From NCBI RefSeq assembly GCF_032362555.1, contig NC_083517.1, positions 10,312,001-10,376,000 on the forward strand: DNA of 64,000 bases. The letters are read 5' to 3'. The notes under the pieces are model-generated. The model made no database searches. It was not told the origin of the DNA and saw only the letters and a list, made by a program, of their open reading frames with translations. The translations under genes were made by a program, and so were the position numbers. Source of the DNA: Amyelois transitella (Eukaryota; Arthropoda; Insecta; Lepidoptera; Pyralidae). Positions 1 to 10,412 of the stretch are shown here, one piece after another. The number at the start of each line of letters is the position of its first letter. Position 1 is the first letter of the stretch.

Positions 1-83
1 CAGGTCTTATATATTTAGGTCGCATTCCATATTCTGTTGTAATGACTTTGTAATCGCTGAGTTGCATTTCGATATAAAACCAG

Positions 84-150
84 TTATTATTAACTAGCTG
101 TGCCCGCGACTTCGTCCGCGTGGAATAGTTATTTTGGGCATTATTGAAGC
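84..150 (-). mobile_element. Helitron 3' end fragment (Lep1-like)
   Basis: The CTAG terminus followed by the gcccgcgacttcgtccgcg hairpin is read in minus orientation. The copy stops after about 55 bp, where a short SINE-A tip (about 165-216) begins. Only the 3' terminus survives. Confidence 0.7.
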
Positions 151-164
151 CCAATGAGCCCAAG

Positions 165-216
165 GGGAAAATATGGAGTGGTTCTATTCTAATGTTCCGT
201 AAACCACACGGCACGC
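165..216 (-). mobile_element. SINE-A 5' tip fragment
   Basis: Contains the 'tggagtggttctattc' and 'aaccacacggcac' blocks of SINE-A in minus orientation. The rest of the element is missing. Confidence 0.6.
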
Positions 217-511
217 TTTTTTAATGTATTTATCACTAACAACAAGAAGTATAATAGTTTCTTTTTAGACTGTCTATTACATCACCTAGTTCAATCAGCG
301 GGTTGATGTGTTCATTACGATGTTTATCGGTATAATTACCGGTAATAATCGCGGTCAAATACCAATACCCAATTACCGGTATTTACTGGGGCATTGTAGC
401 GCTTGGTATAATCATAGGGTATTCCCCGTTGCATCAATGACAATTTTATTGCTGTAAAGCATAGATTAATGTTAACAGATTACTTAACTAGTGCGTTGAG
501 AAAAAAAATAT

Positions 512-565
512 TGTCTTGTCTATGACACCGGAGGTCCCGGGTTCCCAAGGGAAGATATATTTTCG
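512..565 (+). mobile_element. tSINE-1 head fragment
   Basis: Matches the tRNA-like head of the copies at 7251 and 23703 around 'gacaccggaggtcccggg', including most of the Pol III B box. The match then breaks off. Confidence 0.45.
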
Positions 566-607
566 TTTGCCACAAGCAGAGTTGTGGGCGCGGTTTAGTA
601 TTATTAC

Positions 608-872
608 AAACTAACTGTGCCCGGGACTTCGTCCGCGTGGAATAGTTATTTTGGACATCATTGAAGCCCTCAAGGATGAATAATTTTCCCTGTTTTTTTC
701 ACATATTCCATTATTTCTTTGCTCCTTATAGTTGCAGCGTGGTGTTATATAGCCTAAAGCCTTCCTCGACAAATGGTCTATTGAACGCAAAAAGAATTTT
801 TCAATTCGAACCAGTAGTTTCTGATATTAGCGCGTGCAAACAAACAAACTCTTCAGCTTTATAATATAAGTA
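608..872 (-). mobile_element. Helitron, full-length non-autonomous (Lep1-like)
   Basis: Runs on the minus strand from a 5' end with the 'actaatattataaagctgaagag' type sequence (right side) to the hairpin 3' end (left side). The 3' terminus reads CTAA/CTAG-like and is slightly decayed, and the internal body matches the other copies. It has no transposase; it would depend on a RepHel protein encoded elsewhere. The 67-residue ORF inside is not a gene. Confidence 0.75.
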
Positions 873-1299
873 TAGATGTGAAAATCTATCTGTTACACTT
901 TGACGGCTTAACCGCTGTACGGATTCTGATGATTTTTTTTGTATCAATAATCTAAGTTTAAAAAGACAAGCTTAACTTAAGAAAATTCCGACGGTATGGG
1001 GTAAATCGGGAATCCGCGTTATTTAGCTGAAAAAGCTATCAATATAAATGAAAAGAGTGCTTTCACGATAACGACCTTCAGTTAAAATGAATGACACTCG
1101 TTTAGTTATATTACGGTTCATTCAATTTTGTTCACGACTATTCTTTAGTAGACAATATATAATTAGTTATTCAGAACAAACATTGCTAAATGAATGTAAT
1201 GTGTTTGTATTGCCGCGGCTTTATGCAACTATGTATTAATCATGTCGTGATTTTAAAAATGAGATTGCCTTGTCTATATGTAGCAGTTTTATTCTATAC
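873..1299. other. AT-rich spacer, nothing recognised
   Basis: No open frame of note, no repeat family recognised here, and no RNA gene seen. Confidence 0.5.
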
Positions 1300-1511
1300 A
1301 AGAGGCCGCCCGCGACTTCGTCCGCACGGAAACCCTATCAATCCCGAGGGAACTCCGGGATAAAAAGTAACGTATATGTTATTCTGGGTTTTCAGCTACC
1401 TACATACCAAATTTCATCGTAATCGGTTCAGTAGTTTTTGCGTGAAAGAGTAACAAACATCCATACTGACATACTTAAAAACTTTCGCATTTATATTGTT
1501 AGTAGGATTTA
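1300..1511 (-). mobile_element. Helitron-like element, family 2, copy 1
   Basis: Begins with 'agaggccgcccgcgacttcg' (reverse of a hairpin plus CTCT/CTAG-type end) and ends at 'ttagtaggattt'. About 90% like the copy that follows in the same orientation. Contains no protein-coding capacity. Confidence 0.65.
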
Positions 1512-1519
1512 TTTTCTAA

Positions 1520-1721
1520 CTAGAGGCCGCCCGCGACTTCGTCCGCATGGAAACCCTATCAATCCCGCGGGAACTCTGGGATAAAAAGTAGCCTATGTGT
1601 TAGTCTGGGTCTTCAGCTACCTACATACCAAATTTCATGGTAATCGGTTCAGTAGTTTTTGCGTGAAAGAGTAACAAACATCCATACAAACTTTCGCCTT
1701 TATAATAGTAGTAGGATTTAT
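1520..1721 (-). mobile_element. Helitron-like element, family 2, copy 2
   Basis: CTAG at 1520-1523, then the same hairpin and body as the preceding copy, ending at 'gtagtaggattta'. It sits head-to-tail with copy 1, separated by only about 8 bp. Confidence 0.7.
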
Positions 1722-2040
1722 GTACACAGATTACATCGAGAATGATAAACAAAATAACATACCTAGGTCATGTTTATTCCAAAAAAATGAATTTCTTAAC
1801 ATGTTTTTATATTTTACGTAATAGACAGTCTTTTATGATAACATGATTTAATCGATTATTGATATAAGCGATTTACCACCTCAACGATATTTCGTGACAA
1901 ATTCAGTGATTTGCTAGACTTATTATGTAAATTTTGTCATGTATATAGTCACTACATGCTTGATATAATCATTGCGAGAATGATTACCATAGTTAGTCAT
2001 GCGAATATGGCATGTATGGCATGGTAAACTAGTTTGTCGA
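1722..2040. other. AT-rich spacer, nothing recognised
   Basis: No gene, repeat family or RNA structure recognised. Confidence 0.5.
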
Positions 2041-2272
2041 TACATGCATAATCACGTCTAGATCCCTTGCGGGGTAGACAAGTTCAACAGTCTTGACTGG
2101 TATTCCTTAATGATGTCATTGAGATTAAAATAGTGACAGGTTGCTTGCCTATCGCCTAAACGAATAATCCCAAATTTATAAGCCTATCCCTTAGTCGCTT
2201 TTTACGACATCCGTGGGAAGAGATGGAGTGGTCCAATTATTTTTTCTATTCGTGCCGGGAACCACACGGCAC
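2041..2272 (-). mobile_element. SINE-A copy, near full length
   Basis: Sense direction is minus: the GTGTGGTTCCCGGCAC 5' block is at the right and the short tail at the left. It carries the family landmarks (gtcgtaaaaggcgac-like block, gcaacctgtcac block, tctaccccgcaagggat block) but has lost the CAGTCTT hairpin partner. A further 34-bp tip of the family follows at 2301-2334. Confidence 0.75.
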
Positions 2273-2400
2273 AGAAAACAAGTACTTATATTATACAAAT
2301 TCTTTTTTCCATTGGTGCCGGGAACCACACGGCATATTTATCTAATCAGGGTATTTACCAGGAGCATGTCATAAGATAAGTGATTTAAGTGTCTTAATAA

Positions 2401-2520
2401 TAAAACTGAGATTCAAAAAGATTGCTAGCCCATCGCCTAAAAGAATCTTTTCTTGGGAAGTCGCGTTTTACGACATCCATTGGAAAGAGATGGAGTGTTC
2501 TTTTTTTATTGGTGCTGAAT
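2401..2520 (-). mobile_element. SINE-A partial copy
   Basis: Central and 5' parts only; the tail side is missing and the 5' tip reads 'ggtgctgaatg' rather than the usual gtgccggg. Confidence 0.6.
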
Positions 2521-2548
2521 GTAGGTACGGAACGACGTCATTAGTTAA

Positions 2549-2710
2549 CATACATACATATGGTCACGTCTATATCCCTTGCGGGGTAGACAGAGCCAAC
2601 AGTCTGGAAAAGACTGAATGGCCACGTTCAGCTATTCGGCTTAATGATAAAATTGAGATTCGAATAGTGACAGGTTGCTAGCCTATCGCCTAAAAAAGAA
2701 TCCCATTTTA
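2549..2710 (-). mobile_element. SINE-A copy with 12-bp target-site duplication
   Basis: A 5'-truncated copy whose tail (catacatacatatgg in this orientation) abuts GTCATTAGTTAA at 2537-2548. The same 12 bases flank its other end, but there they are split by the DNA transposon at 2718-3260 (GTCATT at 2712-2717, then ATTAGTTAA from 3261). This shows insertion by target-primed reverse transcription before the transposon arrived. Confidence 0.8.
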
Positions 2711-2717
2711 AGTCATT

Positions 2718-3260
2718 AGCCGCGTACCCACCTAGCGCACAGGCTCGCGCGGCAGCCTCGCGAGCCAGATGCCTCGGCTGGTGTGGACGTGCCTCGGGCT
2801 GCCTCGGGCGCACGTTTGCTCGGCTGAGCGCGGCTCGACCCCGAGCCAGATGTTGTCGGTAAACTTGACGCGCTCAAAGGTGCCTCAGTGAGCGCTGTGC
2901 GTTAGGTGGGAACGGTTAAGTTTTGGCTCGCGCGATGCTACTTCAAGTTTGTCTCTTGCCGTCTATTTCCATATTGGTGGCGACGCTCATAAATTTTTCT
3001 AATCCAGAAGCGTCTAGGTTTTATCTTGATACGTGACTGTTTTTGTTTTTTTAAACAATAAGCAGCTAGGAAAATAGCTGCAGCTGAAAATACACGACTG
3101 TCCATTTCGAATACTCGCGGACTTGTGACGGCTCAGCCTGCCTCGCGAGGCGGCCTCGTGTAAATTGGACAAAACTACTGAGGCTGCCTCGGGAGCCATC
3201 GCTCGCGATCCGGACACCGAGGCTGCCGCGCGAGCCTGTGCGCTAGGTGGGTACGCGGCT
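2718..3260. mobile_element. GC-rich MITE with perfect 43-bp terminal inverted repeats
   Basis: A 543-bp non-autonomous DNA transposon. The terminal inverted repeats at 2718-2760 and 3218-3260 start AGCCGCGTACCCACC and match perfectly over 43 bp, flanked by ATT/ATT. The interior is much richer in G+C and CpG than its surroundings and is full of GCCTCG/CGAGGC words, plausible transposase-binding sites. No ORF fits a transposase. A 3-bp duplication with these ends might suggest PIF/Harbinger or another 3-bp superfamily, but the family is unknown. Short ORFs on the minus strand at 2628-2813 and 3014-3217 are not credible genes. Confidence 0.85.
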
Positions 3261-3468
3261 ATTAGTTAAATTGCACGTTTTTCGCACACTTTCACTAGGT
3301 GCGCCTGCGTTTGTCAGACGAAGGTGACATTATAGAAACTGGCGTGTTCGGGTGAACTTATGTAATTTTCATTTGTGTTCACTTGCTACTATCTCATTTC
3401 ATATTTGATTTTCTTATATCAAAGCATTATATTGAGCTAATCCTAAGTAATTTCAAAACTTGATAACT

Positions 3469-3705
3469 CGACATACATACATATGGTCACGTCTATATCC
3501 CTTGCGGGGTAGACAGAGCCAACAGTCTTGAAAAGACTAAATGGCCACGTTCAGCTATTTGGCTTAATGATAGAATTGAGATTCAAATAGTGACAGGTTG
3601 CTAGCCCATCGCCAACAAAAATAATCTCAAGTTTATAAGCCTATCCCTTAGTCGCCTTTTACGACATCAATGGGAAAGCGATGGAGTGGTTCTATTCTTT
3701 TCTCA
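3469..3705 (-). mobile_element. SINE-A copy
   Basis: Tail of catacatacatatgg type at the left; the hairpin CAGTCTT...AAGACT is kept. It loses similarity at the 5' end, where a poly(T)-rich stretch replaces the gtgccggg block. Confidence 0.75.
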
Positions 3706-4132
3706 TATTTTAATTTTTTTTTAAATTTTGTTCCGGGGCCCGGGTTCCGATACGATTCCTGCATACTGACAACAAAAACAGGTGACTTGTTAAGATAAAT
3801 TTCACAGTCATCAACGTTTCAACATATTATATTCAACAATAGCTCATAAGCCACCTGTGGCCATTATAGATTATAATTTTTGTCAACTCGGCCGTGACTT
3901 ACAGCACGGCTACGTTTGATACGATCAGTGTTTTGTTTGAAATGTCAGATTACGATAACTCCCTAAATGTTGAACTCCTATGAAGGTAAATATGTTTAAT
4001 TATTGTACCTTTTTATGGTTATATGGAGAGATACAGATATGCCTGTATAAAATAGATTTCGTGACGTGATGTGATCAAGTGTAAAAAGTTAGTTGAGTCT
4101 GAAACGGTATAAACTTGTTAAGATTCATTGAT
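3706..4132. other. Spacer, nothing recognised
   Basis: No ORF with coding character and no repeat recognised. Confidence 0.4.
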
Positions 4133-4377
4133 TCATTCATATGATCACGTCTATATCCCTTGCGGGGTAGACAGAGCCAGCAGTCTTGAACTGATAGGCC
4201 ACGTTCAGCTGTTTGGCTTTAAGATAGAATTGAAATTCAAATAGTGACAGGTTGCTAGCCCATCGCCTAAAAGGCGAATCCCAAGTTTATAAGCCTATCC
4301 CTTAGTCGCCTACGACATCCATAGGAACGAGATGGAGTGGCCCTCTTTTATTATCGGCGCCGGGAACCACACGGCAC
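4133..4377 (-). mobile_element. SINE-A copy, near full length
   Basis: All family blocks are present from the 'catatgatcacgtc' tail to 'ccgggaaccacacggcac'. Part of the hairpin arm is deleted (agtcttgaactgatagg). Confidence 0.8.
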
Positions 4378-4733
4378 AACAACGAACACTTCAATTACCT
4401 AATTTAAAGTGAGCTAATTCAGATGTCTTTACACAAAACTTACATAACCCAAGGCCGAGCATGTGACATTATCAATTAATCTACAATTTCTCCACGTACC
4501 CCGCAGCTGTAGGCCAGTCGTGAGGTTTCTCAACCTGGTATTGCTCCGGTATTTTTGGGTGGTCTCATTGAATCTTAATGGGTATTATACGAGTAAGATA
4601 ATTTTACGACGGTCCGCGGTCAGCGTAGGAGATTGGCTTTATTAATATTGCGATATGTCCTTGATTTCTTCAACAAGAATGAAATGTATGTACTTATATT
4701 AAAAGCTGATAATGTAATGCATGTTATATACCT

Positions 4734-5113
4734 ATATACATACGTACATTAAGACACGTCTTTGCGGTGTAGACAGAGCCAACAATCTTGAAAAGACTGA
4801 CAAGTTACATTCAGCTGTTTGGCTTAATGATAAAATTGAGATTCAAATAGCAGCTGATATGCCTTTCAGTCTTTACAAGACTGTTGGCTCTATCTACCCC
4901 GCTAGTGATATAGACGTTATTATAGTAGCAACCTGTCACAATTTCAATCTCAGTTCTATTTAGACCGAATGTGATCATATTTAAGGAATAAATGATGTTT
5001 GATGATTATTAAATTATATCATTAAGCCAAACAGATAAACATTTTGAGTCTTTTCAAGACTGTTGGCTCTGTCTGCCCCGCAGGGGAGGTAGACGTGAGT
5101 ATATGTATGTATG
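4734..5113. mobile_element. Cluster of three SINE-A fragments in opposite orientations
   Basis: Minus-oriented tail half at about 4734-4853, plus-oriented tail half at 4863-4962, and a second plus-oriented tail half at 5010-5113. Minus and plus pieces face each other and could fold back. Only tail-side halves are present, as expected for 5'-truncated copies. Confidence 0.6.
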
Positions 5114-5458
5114 AAAAATAACAAGTCAATCAAGGGAACGGCTTATAAACTTGGGATTATAGATTAACTTAGGATTATATAATGCTATCTGCCATGAAGT
5201 TTAAAATAAGTAAGTTATCTTTATCTTAATAAGTAAGTTATCTTTATCTGTAAATTGTTGAAACTACACACCATTAACTTGATGATCGAATGATGGTATT
5301 GATCCGATATTAACCCGTAATTTAGCAGCCGTATCATAAATGATACACTTAACCTTTGGCCTGATTTACTATAGATTTTTATGACAAGAGATGATATTGT
5401 AAATACACACTTCGGTATTTTATTAAATTTATTTCTTGATCAGCTGTTGGACTTGTTA
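5114..5458. other. Spacer, nothing recognised
   Basis: Contains only a local duplication of 'aagtaagttatctttatct' near 5210-5250. Confidence 0.4.
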
Positions 5459-5590
5459 GAATTGAGATTCAAATAATGACAGGTTGCTAATCTATCGCCT
5501 ATAAGAAGAATCTCAAGTATATTAGCCTATCAGTCGCTTTTTACGACATCCATGGGGAAAAAATGGCGTAGTCCTATTCTTTTTATTTAC
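5459..5590 (-). mobile_element. SINE-A partial copy
   Basis: Middle and 5' parts only, diverged. Possible SINE-E remnants follow at 5660-5720 ('cacttgccacaacctctgtacttc'). Confidence 0.6.
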
Positions 5591-5945
5591 TTATTACATA
5601 GTCATTTCTATGTTTTTTCTTCGGTATCCAAACAATATGAAGATCTACATACGTCTGCAATTGAAACAGTGACATCTTTTCACTTGCCACAACCTCTGTA
5701 CTTCTTTGTCATAATTCACAATGGACATGTCTGTTCTATAGCAATATTATCTCAACGCTCAGAAGCTGTAAAATTACCTAGTCTATAGGGGTTCCGCGTT
5801 ATTTGGCATAATGGCATCACGATGAAGCCATTCATACCACGATTTATTTGGACAAAGATTTAGGATATAAACGGTCACGAACGAATTGACAAGTTTAGCC
5901 GGCAGTTAGAGAAGAAGAATAAAAAGATTGATATTTTTTAAACAA

Positions 5946-6203
5946 TGCCGTATGGTTCCGTCTGTATCCCTTGCTGGGTAGACAGAGCCAACAGTCTTAA
6001 AAAGACTGAAGAAGAAAGGCCACGTTCAGCTGCTTGGCTTAATGATAGAATTGAGATTCAAATAGTGACAGGTTGCTAGACCATCGCCTAAAAGAAGAAT
6101 CTCAAGTTTACAAGCCTATCCTTTAGTCGCCTTTGACGGCATCCATGGGAAAGAGATGGAGTGGTACTATTATTTTTTCTATTGATGCCGGGAACCACAC
6201 GGC
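5946..6203 (-). mobile_element. SINE-A copy, near full length
   Basis: Complete set of family blocks ending in 'gccgggaaccacacggcc'. The hairpin is intact. No ATGT tail repeats are visible. Confidence 0.8.
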
Positions 6204-6359
6204 CCAACGAAATTTATTAACAACAAAAATGAACGCGACACATGAGCCTCCTGTTTTGAAGTCGGTCAAAATATGTACCTACATTCGCACGAAAACGTTG
6301 CGTAGGCGCACACACAATGTCGAAAGTAAAAAAAACGGATGTAAATTGTCATTTGATTA

Positions 6360-6507
6360 GAGCTATTTATTTGTCGTTTGCGGTGTGGAAGAGTCTTCCG
6401 CGGAGACACGCGATTACGACATATTCCGACGATTCGTCCGAACTCTTGTTATATTGGTACTCGTACAGCGAAAGTTCGTGTTAGGTTATATTTTTTATAA
6501 AGTAAGT
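6360..6507 (+). promoter_or_regulatory. Possible CpG-rich 5' exon with splice donor
   Basis: A non-repetitive stretch with more CpG than its surroundings (around 6390-6450), ending at a strong donor-like ATAAAGTAAGTAGG (GT at 6502). A 62-codon frame from 6385 overlaps it but shows no recognisable domain. It could be a 5' untranslated exon or chance; no partner exon is identified. Confidence 0.2.
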
Positions 6508-6529
6508 AGGTATGCAGCGGGAGCGATGA

Positions 6530-6748
6530 TTCGGCTCGACCGCCACCAGAGGGAAGATTTTCCGCCAGGCTAGGGGTTATGCCTGGGGAACCGCGGCTCC
6601 GATTTTGTTGTGTCGGAGGTTGTATATATGCTCCAATCCGTGAAATCTTTGCTTGCGCGATTTAGGGTTTTTAGCTGTTTTTTGACTGATAGCGTCGCGT
6701 GATTTTATTTTTTATTGTTGTGACTTGTGGCGTATAGATATCGCCACA
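6530..6748 (+). repeat. Unclassified repeat, possibly an LTR (copy 1)
   Basis: Matches 34237-34460 in the opposite orientation over some 220 bp, including 'gggaagattttccgcc', a 'ttgtatatat' TATA-like box, and a terminal hairpin (gtggcgtatagatatcgccac). The TATA box and length would suit a solo LTR, but the ends are not defined. Confidence 0.5.
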
Positions 6749-6835
6749 AGTATATGTAACTATCTAACATATATTATTCCTTGCTTAAATACCATACACA
6801 CTAAACTAATAAAAAATTTAAAAAAATGTTCATTT

Positions 6836-6966
6836 ACGCCTAAAAGAAGAATCTCATTTTTATAAGCCTTTATAACTTTAATAGCCCTTAGTCGCCTTTT
6901 ACGACATACATGGGAAAGAAATGGAGTAGTACTATTCTTTTTTATTGGTGCCGGGAACCACACGTC
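6836..6966 (-). mobile_element. SINE-A partial copy
   Basis: 5' half only, ending in 'gccgggaaccacacg'. Confidence 0.65.
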
Positions 6967-7250
6967 ACATATTATGTACCTATATCATATATTAAGTAAA
7001 TAAATCTATTTCTATGATTGCCTTGCGATAAACATCAACGTCACAGCATATTAATTTTGTGATCTAATTTCTCAATACATATATGTAATTACTTGCTCAT
7101 AATTAAACAACTATTTCTCAAGTGTTAAATTATGTTTCAATTTTAAAATTTAACATTTATAGCCTAATTAAGTTAGGTCTACGACGTAATTAAGACATAT
7201 GAGGCGATAAAATTACAAATTTGTGTTTTAACGGCTATGGATCATTTCAA

Positions 7251-7505
7251 ATGACGGCCGCTGTGGCGCAGCGGTAGTACGCTTGTCTGTGACACCGGAG
7301 GTCCCGGGTTCGAATCCCGGTCAGGGCATGATGAGAAAAGAACTTTTCCTGATTGACTTGGGTCTTGGATATTTATCTATATAAGTATTTATTATAAAAT
7401 ATAGTATCGTTGAGTTAGTATCTCGTAACACAAGTCTCGAACTGACTTCGAGGCTAACACAATCTGTGTAATTTGTCCCGTATATAATTATTTATTTATT
7501 TAAAT
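7251..7505 (+). mobile_element. tSINE-1, full-length tRNA-derived SINE
   Basis: The tRNA-like head has an A box (TGGCGCAGCGGTAGT) and a perfect B-box/T-arm (CCGGGTTCGAATCCCGG), followed by the body 'agtatcgttgagttagtatctcg' and an AT-rich ttattta tail. The acceptor stem does not pair properly, so this is a SINE promoter rather than a working tRNA gene. Other copies are at 23703, 10853, 32260 and 9733. Confidence 0.85.
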
Positions 7506-7631
7506 GTCCGTTACTAGAAAAATCAAGTGTGAAGTGATAAATCACGTTTACTATCATTCCCACGAACATTTCGGGTACTAGTTTCTTAGTGCGAACCTAG
7601 ACCACGTTTAGAATTTACATAATCACTAGAT

Positions 7632-7775
7632 CCAGGTTCTTCTTCATAGCTTTAGTCCTGGTTGCATCGTCACCACTCTGGAGAGGAACCCGGGGTATGC
7701 CTTTGGATCCTGGATTGGGTGAGTCAGGTTTTACAGGTTTTACACGAAGCGACTCCCGTCTGACCTCCGCAACTA
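7632..7775 (-). mobile_element. tSINE-2 body fragment
   Basis: Carries 'gagaggaacccggggtatgcc' and 'cgaagcgactcccgtctgacc', the body of the tRNA-headed family that is complete at 20809-21129. The head is missing. Confidence 0.65.
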
Positions 7776-8500
7776 TTATTATATTTATTTATTTAAGTTT
7801 AAACCTTCGAGATAACCCATAGAGTTCATTTAAGTATATCTATAAAAAAATTTGAAGGTCACTTATGTAATATCAAGCCTATATAATTTAAAAATATATG
7901 GACTAGTAGTAAACACATTTCGTAAGTGATCGAGTTTTAACGAGTTCCAATAAAAATATCGAGAATTACTTGTTGCAAAAGGTGGTTATCAAAACTAATG
8001 TGCCGCTTGAATAAATTGGTATGTATAGGTAGTACAAGAAAGGCTCCGTCCATTTCAATTCATGAATAGACGTCTAAAATATAATTTGAAACGTCAACTC
8101 GGTAAAAAAAAAGATTCAAACTTACCGTGGTGTCACAGTCTAAATTTTTTATAAAAAAAAATATCATACATACTTGAAATGATGAAACTGTGTATGTCGG
8201 TAAACTGGATACTTACCTGAAAATAAAGGAAATTTTTATTAATATTTAGGACACATTAACAAATTAACTGTTATTTTAGTGACATAACATTTATTCTTAT
8301 TCTGTTTTTTCTTGATCACTTTAAAGTTGCAGAAAACTCTTTATCACAAAATTAGCTTCCCTTATCCCTTACCCTTAGTTGACGTTATTAAGGAATACCT
8401 TCGTTTGTTTTAAAATTACATAATTTATGCGGTCGCTATCCAGTACTACAAGTGTTACTATATGCTAATTTCTTCGGACGTATCCAAATATAATTAATTA
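7776..8500. other. AT-rich spacer, nothing recognised
   Basis: More than 700 bp without a credible ORF, RNA gene or recognised repeat. Confidence 0.45.
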
Positions 8501-8738
8501 TCTTTACTAATATTATAAAGCTGAAGAGTTTGTTTGTTTGTTTGAACGCGCTAATCTCAGGAACTACTGGTTCGAATTGAAAAATTCTTTTTGCGTTGAA
8601 TAGACATCACGCTGCAACTATAAGGAGCAAAGAAATAATGGAATATTTAAAAAAAAAGAGGAAAATTATTTATCCTTGAGGGCTTCAATGATACCCAAAA
8701 TAACTATTCCACGCGAACAAAGTCGCGGGCACAGCTAG
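8501..8738 (+). mobile_element. Helitron, full-length non-autonomous (Lep1-like)
   Basis: Cleanly bounded: 5' TC at 8501 after an A, 3' hairpin around 'gcgaacaaagtcgcggg', then CTAG at 8735-8738 before a T. Insertion between A and T with no duplication is the Helitron rule. 238 bp, no coding capacity. Confidence 0.85.
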
Positions 8739-9164
8739 TTAATAATATTTCTAGCTTAGGTGAGAAATTATCTCAATCATTGGTGCACGGCCCCAATTCG
8801 ATTTAAACCGATGCATACCACTTTTTATTCGGCTCCAACAACGCTCAAGCATCTTCCACTAAAGCTGTTTCGAAACTAATTATGCTACTGACTCTAATAT
8901 CTCCTTATCGACTAAGAATTAAAGATTATACGGGTGTATTCAAGACAATTAATAAAAGAGCGTAGGGTCATAAGATCGTTCTCTTATAATGACACAATCG
9001 GATTCATATTTGCAATACTAACTGCATGTTGTTTGTAATGTTCCAGGGTAATTTTAGATTGTTATTGCTACATCATATTATACAGCACGAGTTACTGTTT
9101 GCTTGTTTAAAAAGAAATAAATTCTTCATATTTTTCTTGAAGGTGGGAATTTCGGGGTATATCT
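8739..9164. other. Spacer, nothing recognised
   Basis: No supported feature; the ORF covering 9026-9382 runs into the SINE-E below and is not a credible gene. Confidence 0.4.
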
Positions 9165-9355
9165 TCGTTTCAGGACGTCCTGGTAAAGGGTCAGGTCAAA
9201 AGTACCCGAAACCGCCGAGCTTGTATGAAGAGAGTTATGAATGTGGACGAAGCGAAAGAAGTATGCAGAGATCGTGGCAAGTGGAAAGAGGTAGTCTCTG
9301 CCTACCCCTCCGGGAAAGAGGCGTGATTTTATGTATGTATGTATGTATGTATGTA
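9165..9355 (+). mobile_element. SINE-E (RTE-like 3' end) copy
   Basis: Carries 'cgccgagcttgtatgaagag', 'gatcgtggcaagtgg' and 'ctgcctacccctccggg', ending in a run of TATG repeats. A microsatellite tail and consistent 5' truncation fit the 3' end of an RTE-type retrotransposon or a SINE using its machinery. The best second copy is 54395-54550. Confidence 0.7.
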
Positions 9356-9599
9356 TCTTCGTTTCCCGAAGAATTTATATGAATAAGGTATATTTATTTA
9401 GTTTGACCCCACATAAAGTTCTCTGTCAGACCCAATGGGTGACTGGTAGAAAATGCTTCTAGCATAAAGTCCGCCAATTGTGCTATACATTTGTATTTTG
9501 TGCTATAAAGTTTAAATAATAAACTTACATGACAAGTTTCGTCTTCGAACGCCTAATAGTTTTGACTGTCCGTCCTCTGTCAGTCAGTCACTCAGGTAC

Positions 9600-9642
9600 T
9601 CATATACATATACATACTCATATATATATATATATATATATG
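9600..9642. repeat. TA-rich microsatellite
   Basis: Imperfect cata repeats grading into an uninterrupted TA run. A SINE-E scrap ('gatgaagcgaaagaagtatg') follows at about 9700. Confidence 0.9.
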
Positions 9643-9732
9643 TAAGATGATGTTAATTTCTGTTTTCGTGGGAATATCGCAAAATCCACTCTTGCGCGAG
9701 TTATGAACGTGGATGAAGCGAAAGAAGTATGT

Positions 9733-9858
9733 AGTAAGTATTTATTATAAAATATAGTATCGTTGAGTTAGTATCTCGTAACACAAGTTTCGAACTTACT
9801 TCGAGGCTAACTCAATCAGTGTAATATGTACCGTATATATTTTATTTATATTTACACG
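9733..9858 (+). mobile_element. tSINE-1 body fragment
   Basis: Body half only ('agtatcgttgagttagtatctcg' through the ttattta tail); the tRNA head is absent. Confidence 0.7.
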
Positions 9859-9884
9859 GAGCATTGACATAAGTTATTGTCTAC

Positions 9885-10100
9885 ACTATATATAATATTA
9901 TAAAGAGGAAAACTTTGTTTGTTTGGTTGTAATGAATAGGGTTAAAAACTACTGGACCGATTTTAAAAATTCTTTCACCATTCGAAAGCTACATTATCCA
10001 CGAGTAACATAGACTATATTTTATTTTGGAAAAAAATAGGGTTCCGTAATAATATATAAAAATAATTGGCAAAACAGCGTTTGCCGGGTCTATAAATAAA
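9885..10100 (+). mobile_element. Degenerate Helitron-like element, family 3
   Basis: Starts 'tatataatattataaagagg' and ends at a ggcaaaacagcgtttgcc hairpin like that of the copy at 17177, but the terminal CTAG has decayed. Confidence 0.5.
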
Positions 10101-10412
10101 CGCAGACGAAGGCGTTGGCGAAAGCTCGTCATTTTACATACAATATGTTACAGATCATAATCTTAAGTTGCATGTCTGTAAATCTATTTATAACTAAGTA
10201 ACTATCGTTTAAATCAAATACATTGTATGTTAAGCTCGCAGGAATCGATTACATAAATCGGAATCGTGAATCGAGTGGAATCTATTGCGGCAATATCGAT
10301 TTTCAATAACGATTTGTGACAGCATCGATATCGGGAGTTATTTTTAGTTTTTTCTTATTTGTGATATTTATCACTAGATATAGAATTATAAAAATTACAT
10401 GACATACACAAA

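Noticed and set aside
7255..7330. Possible tRNA gene
   Set aside because: A and B boxes and the T arm are present, but the acceptor stem does not pair and the same head recurs with the same body at 23703; it is a SINE head.
9026..9382. 118-residue frame as a gene
   Set aside because: The second half is translated SINE-E and its TATG tail (MYVCMYV).
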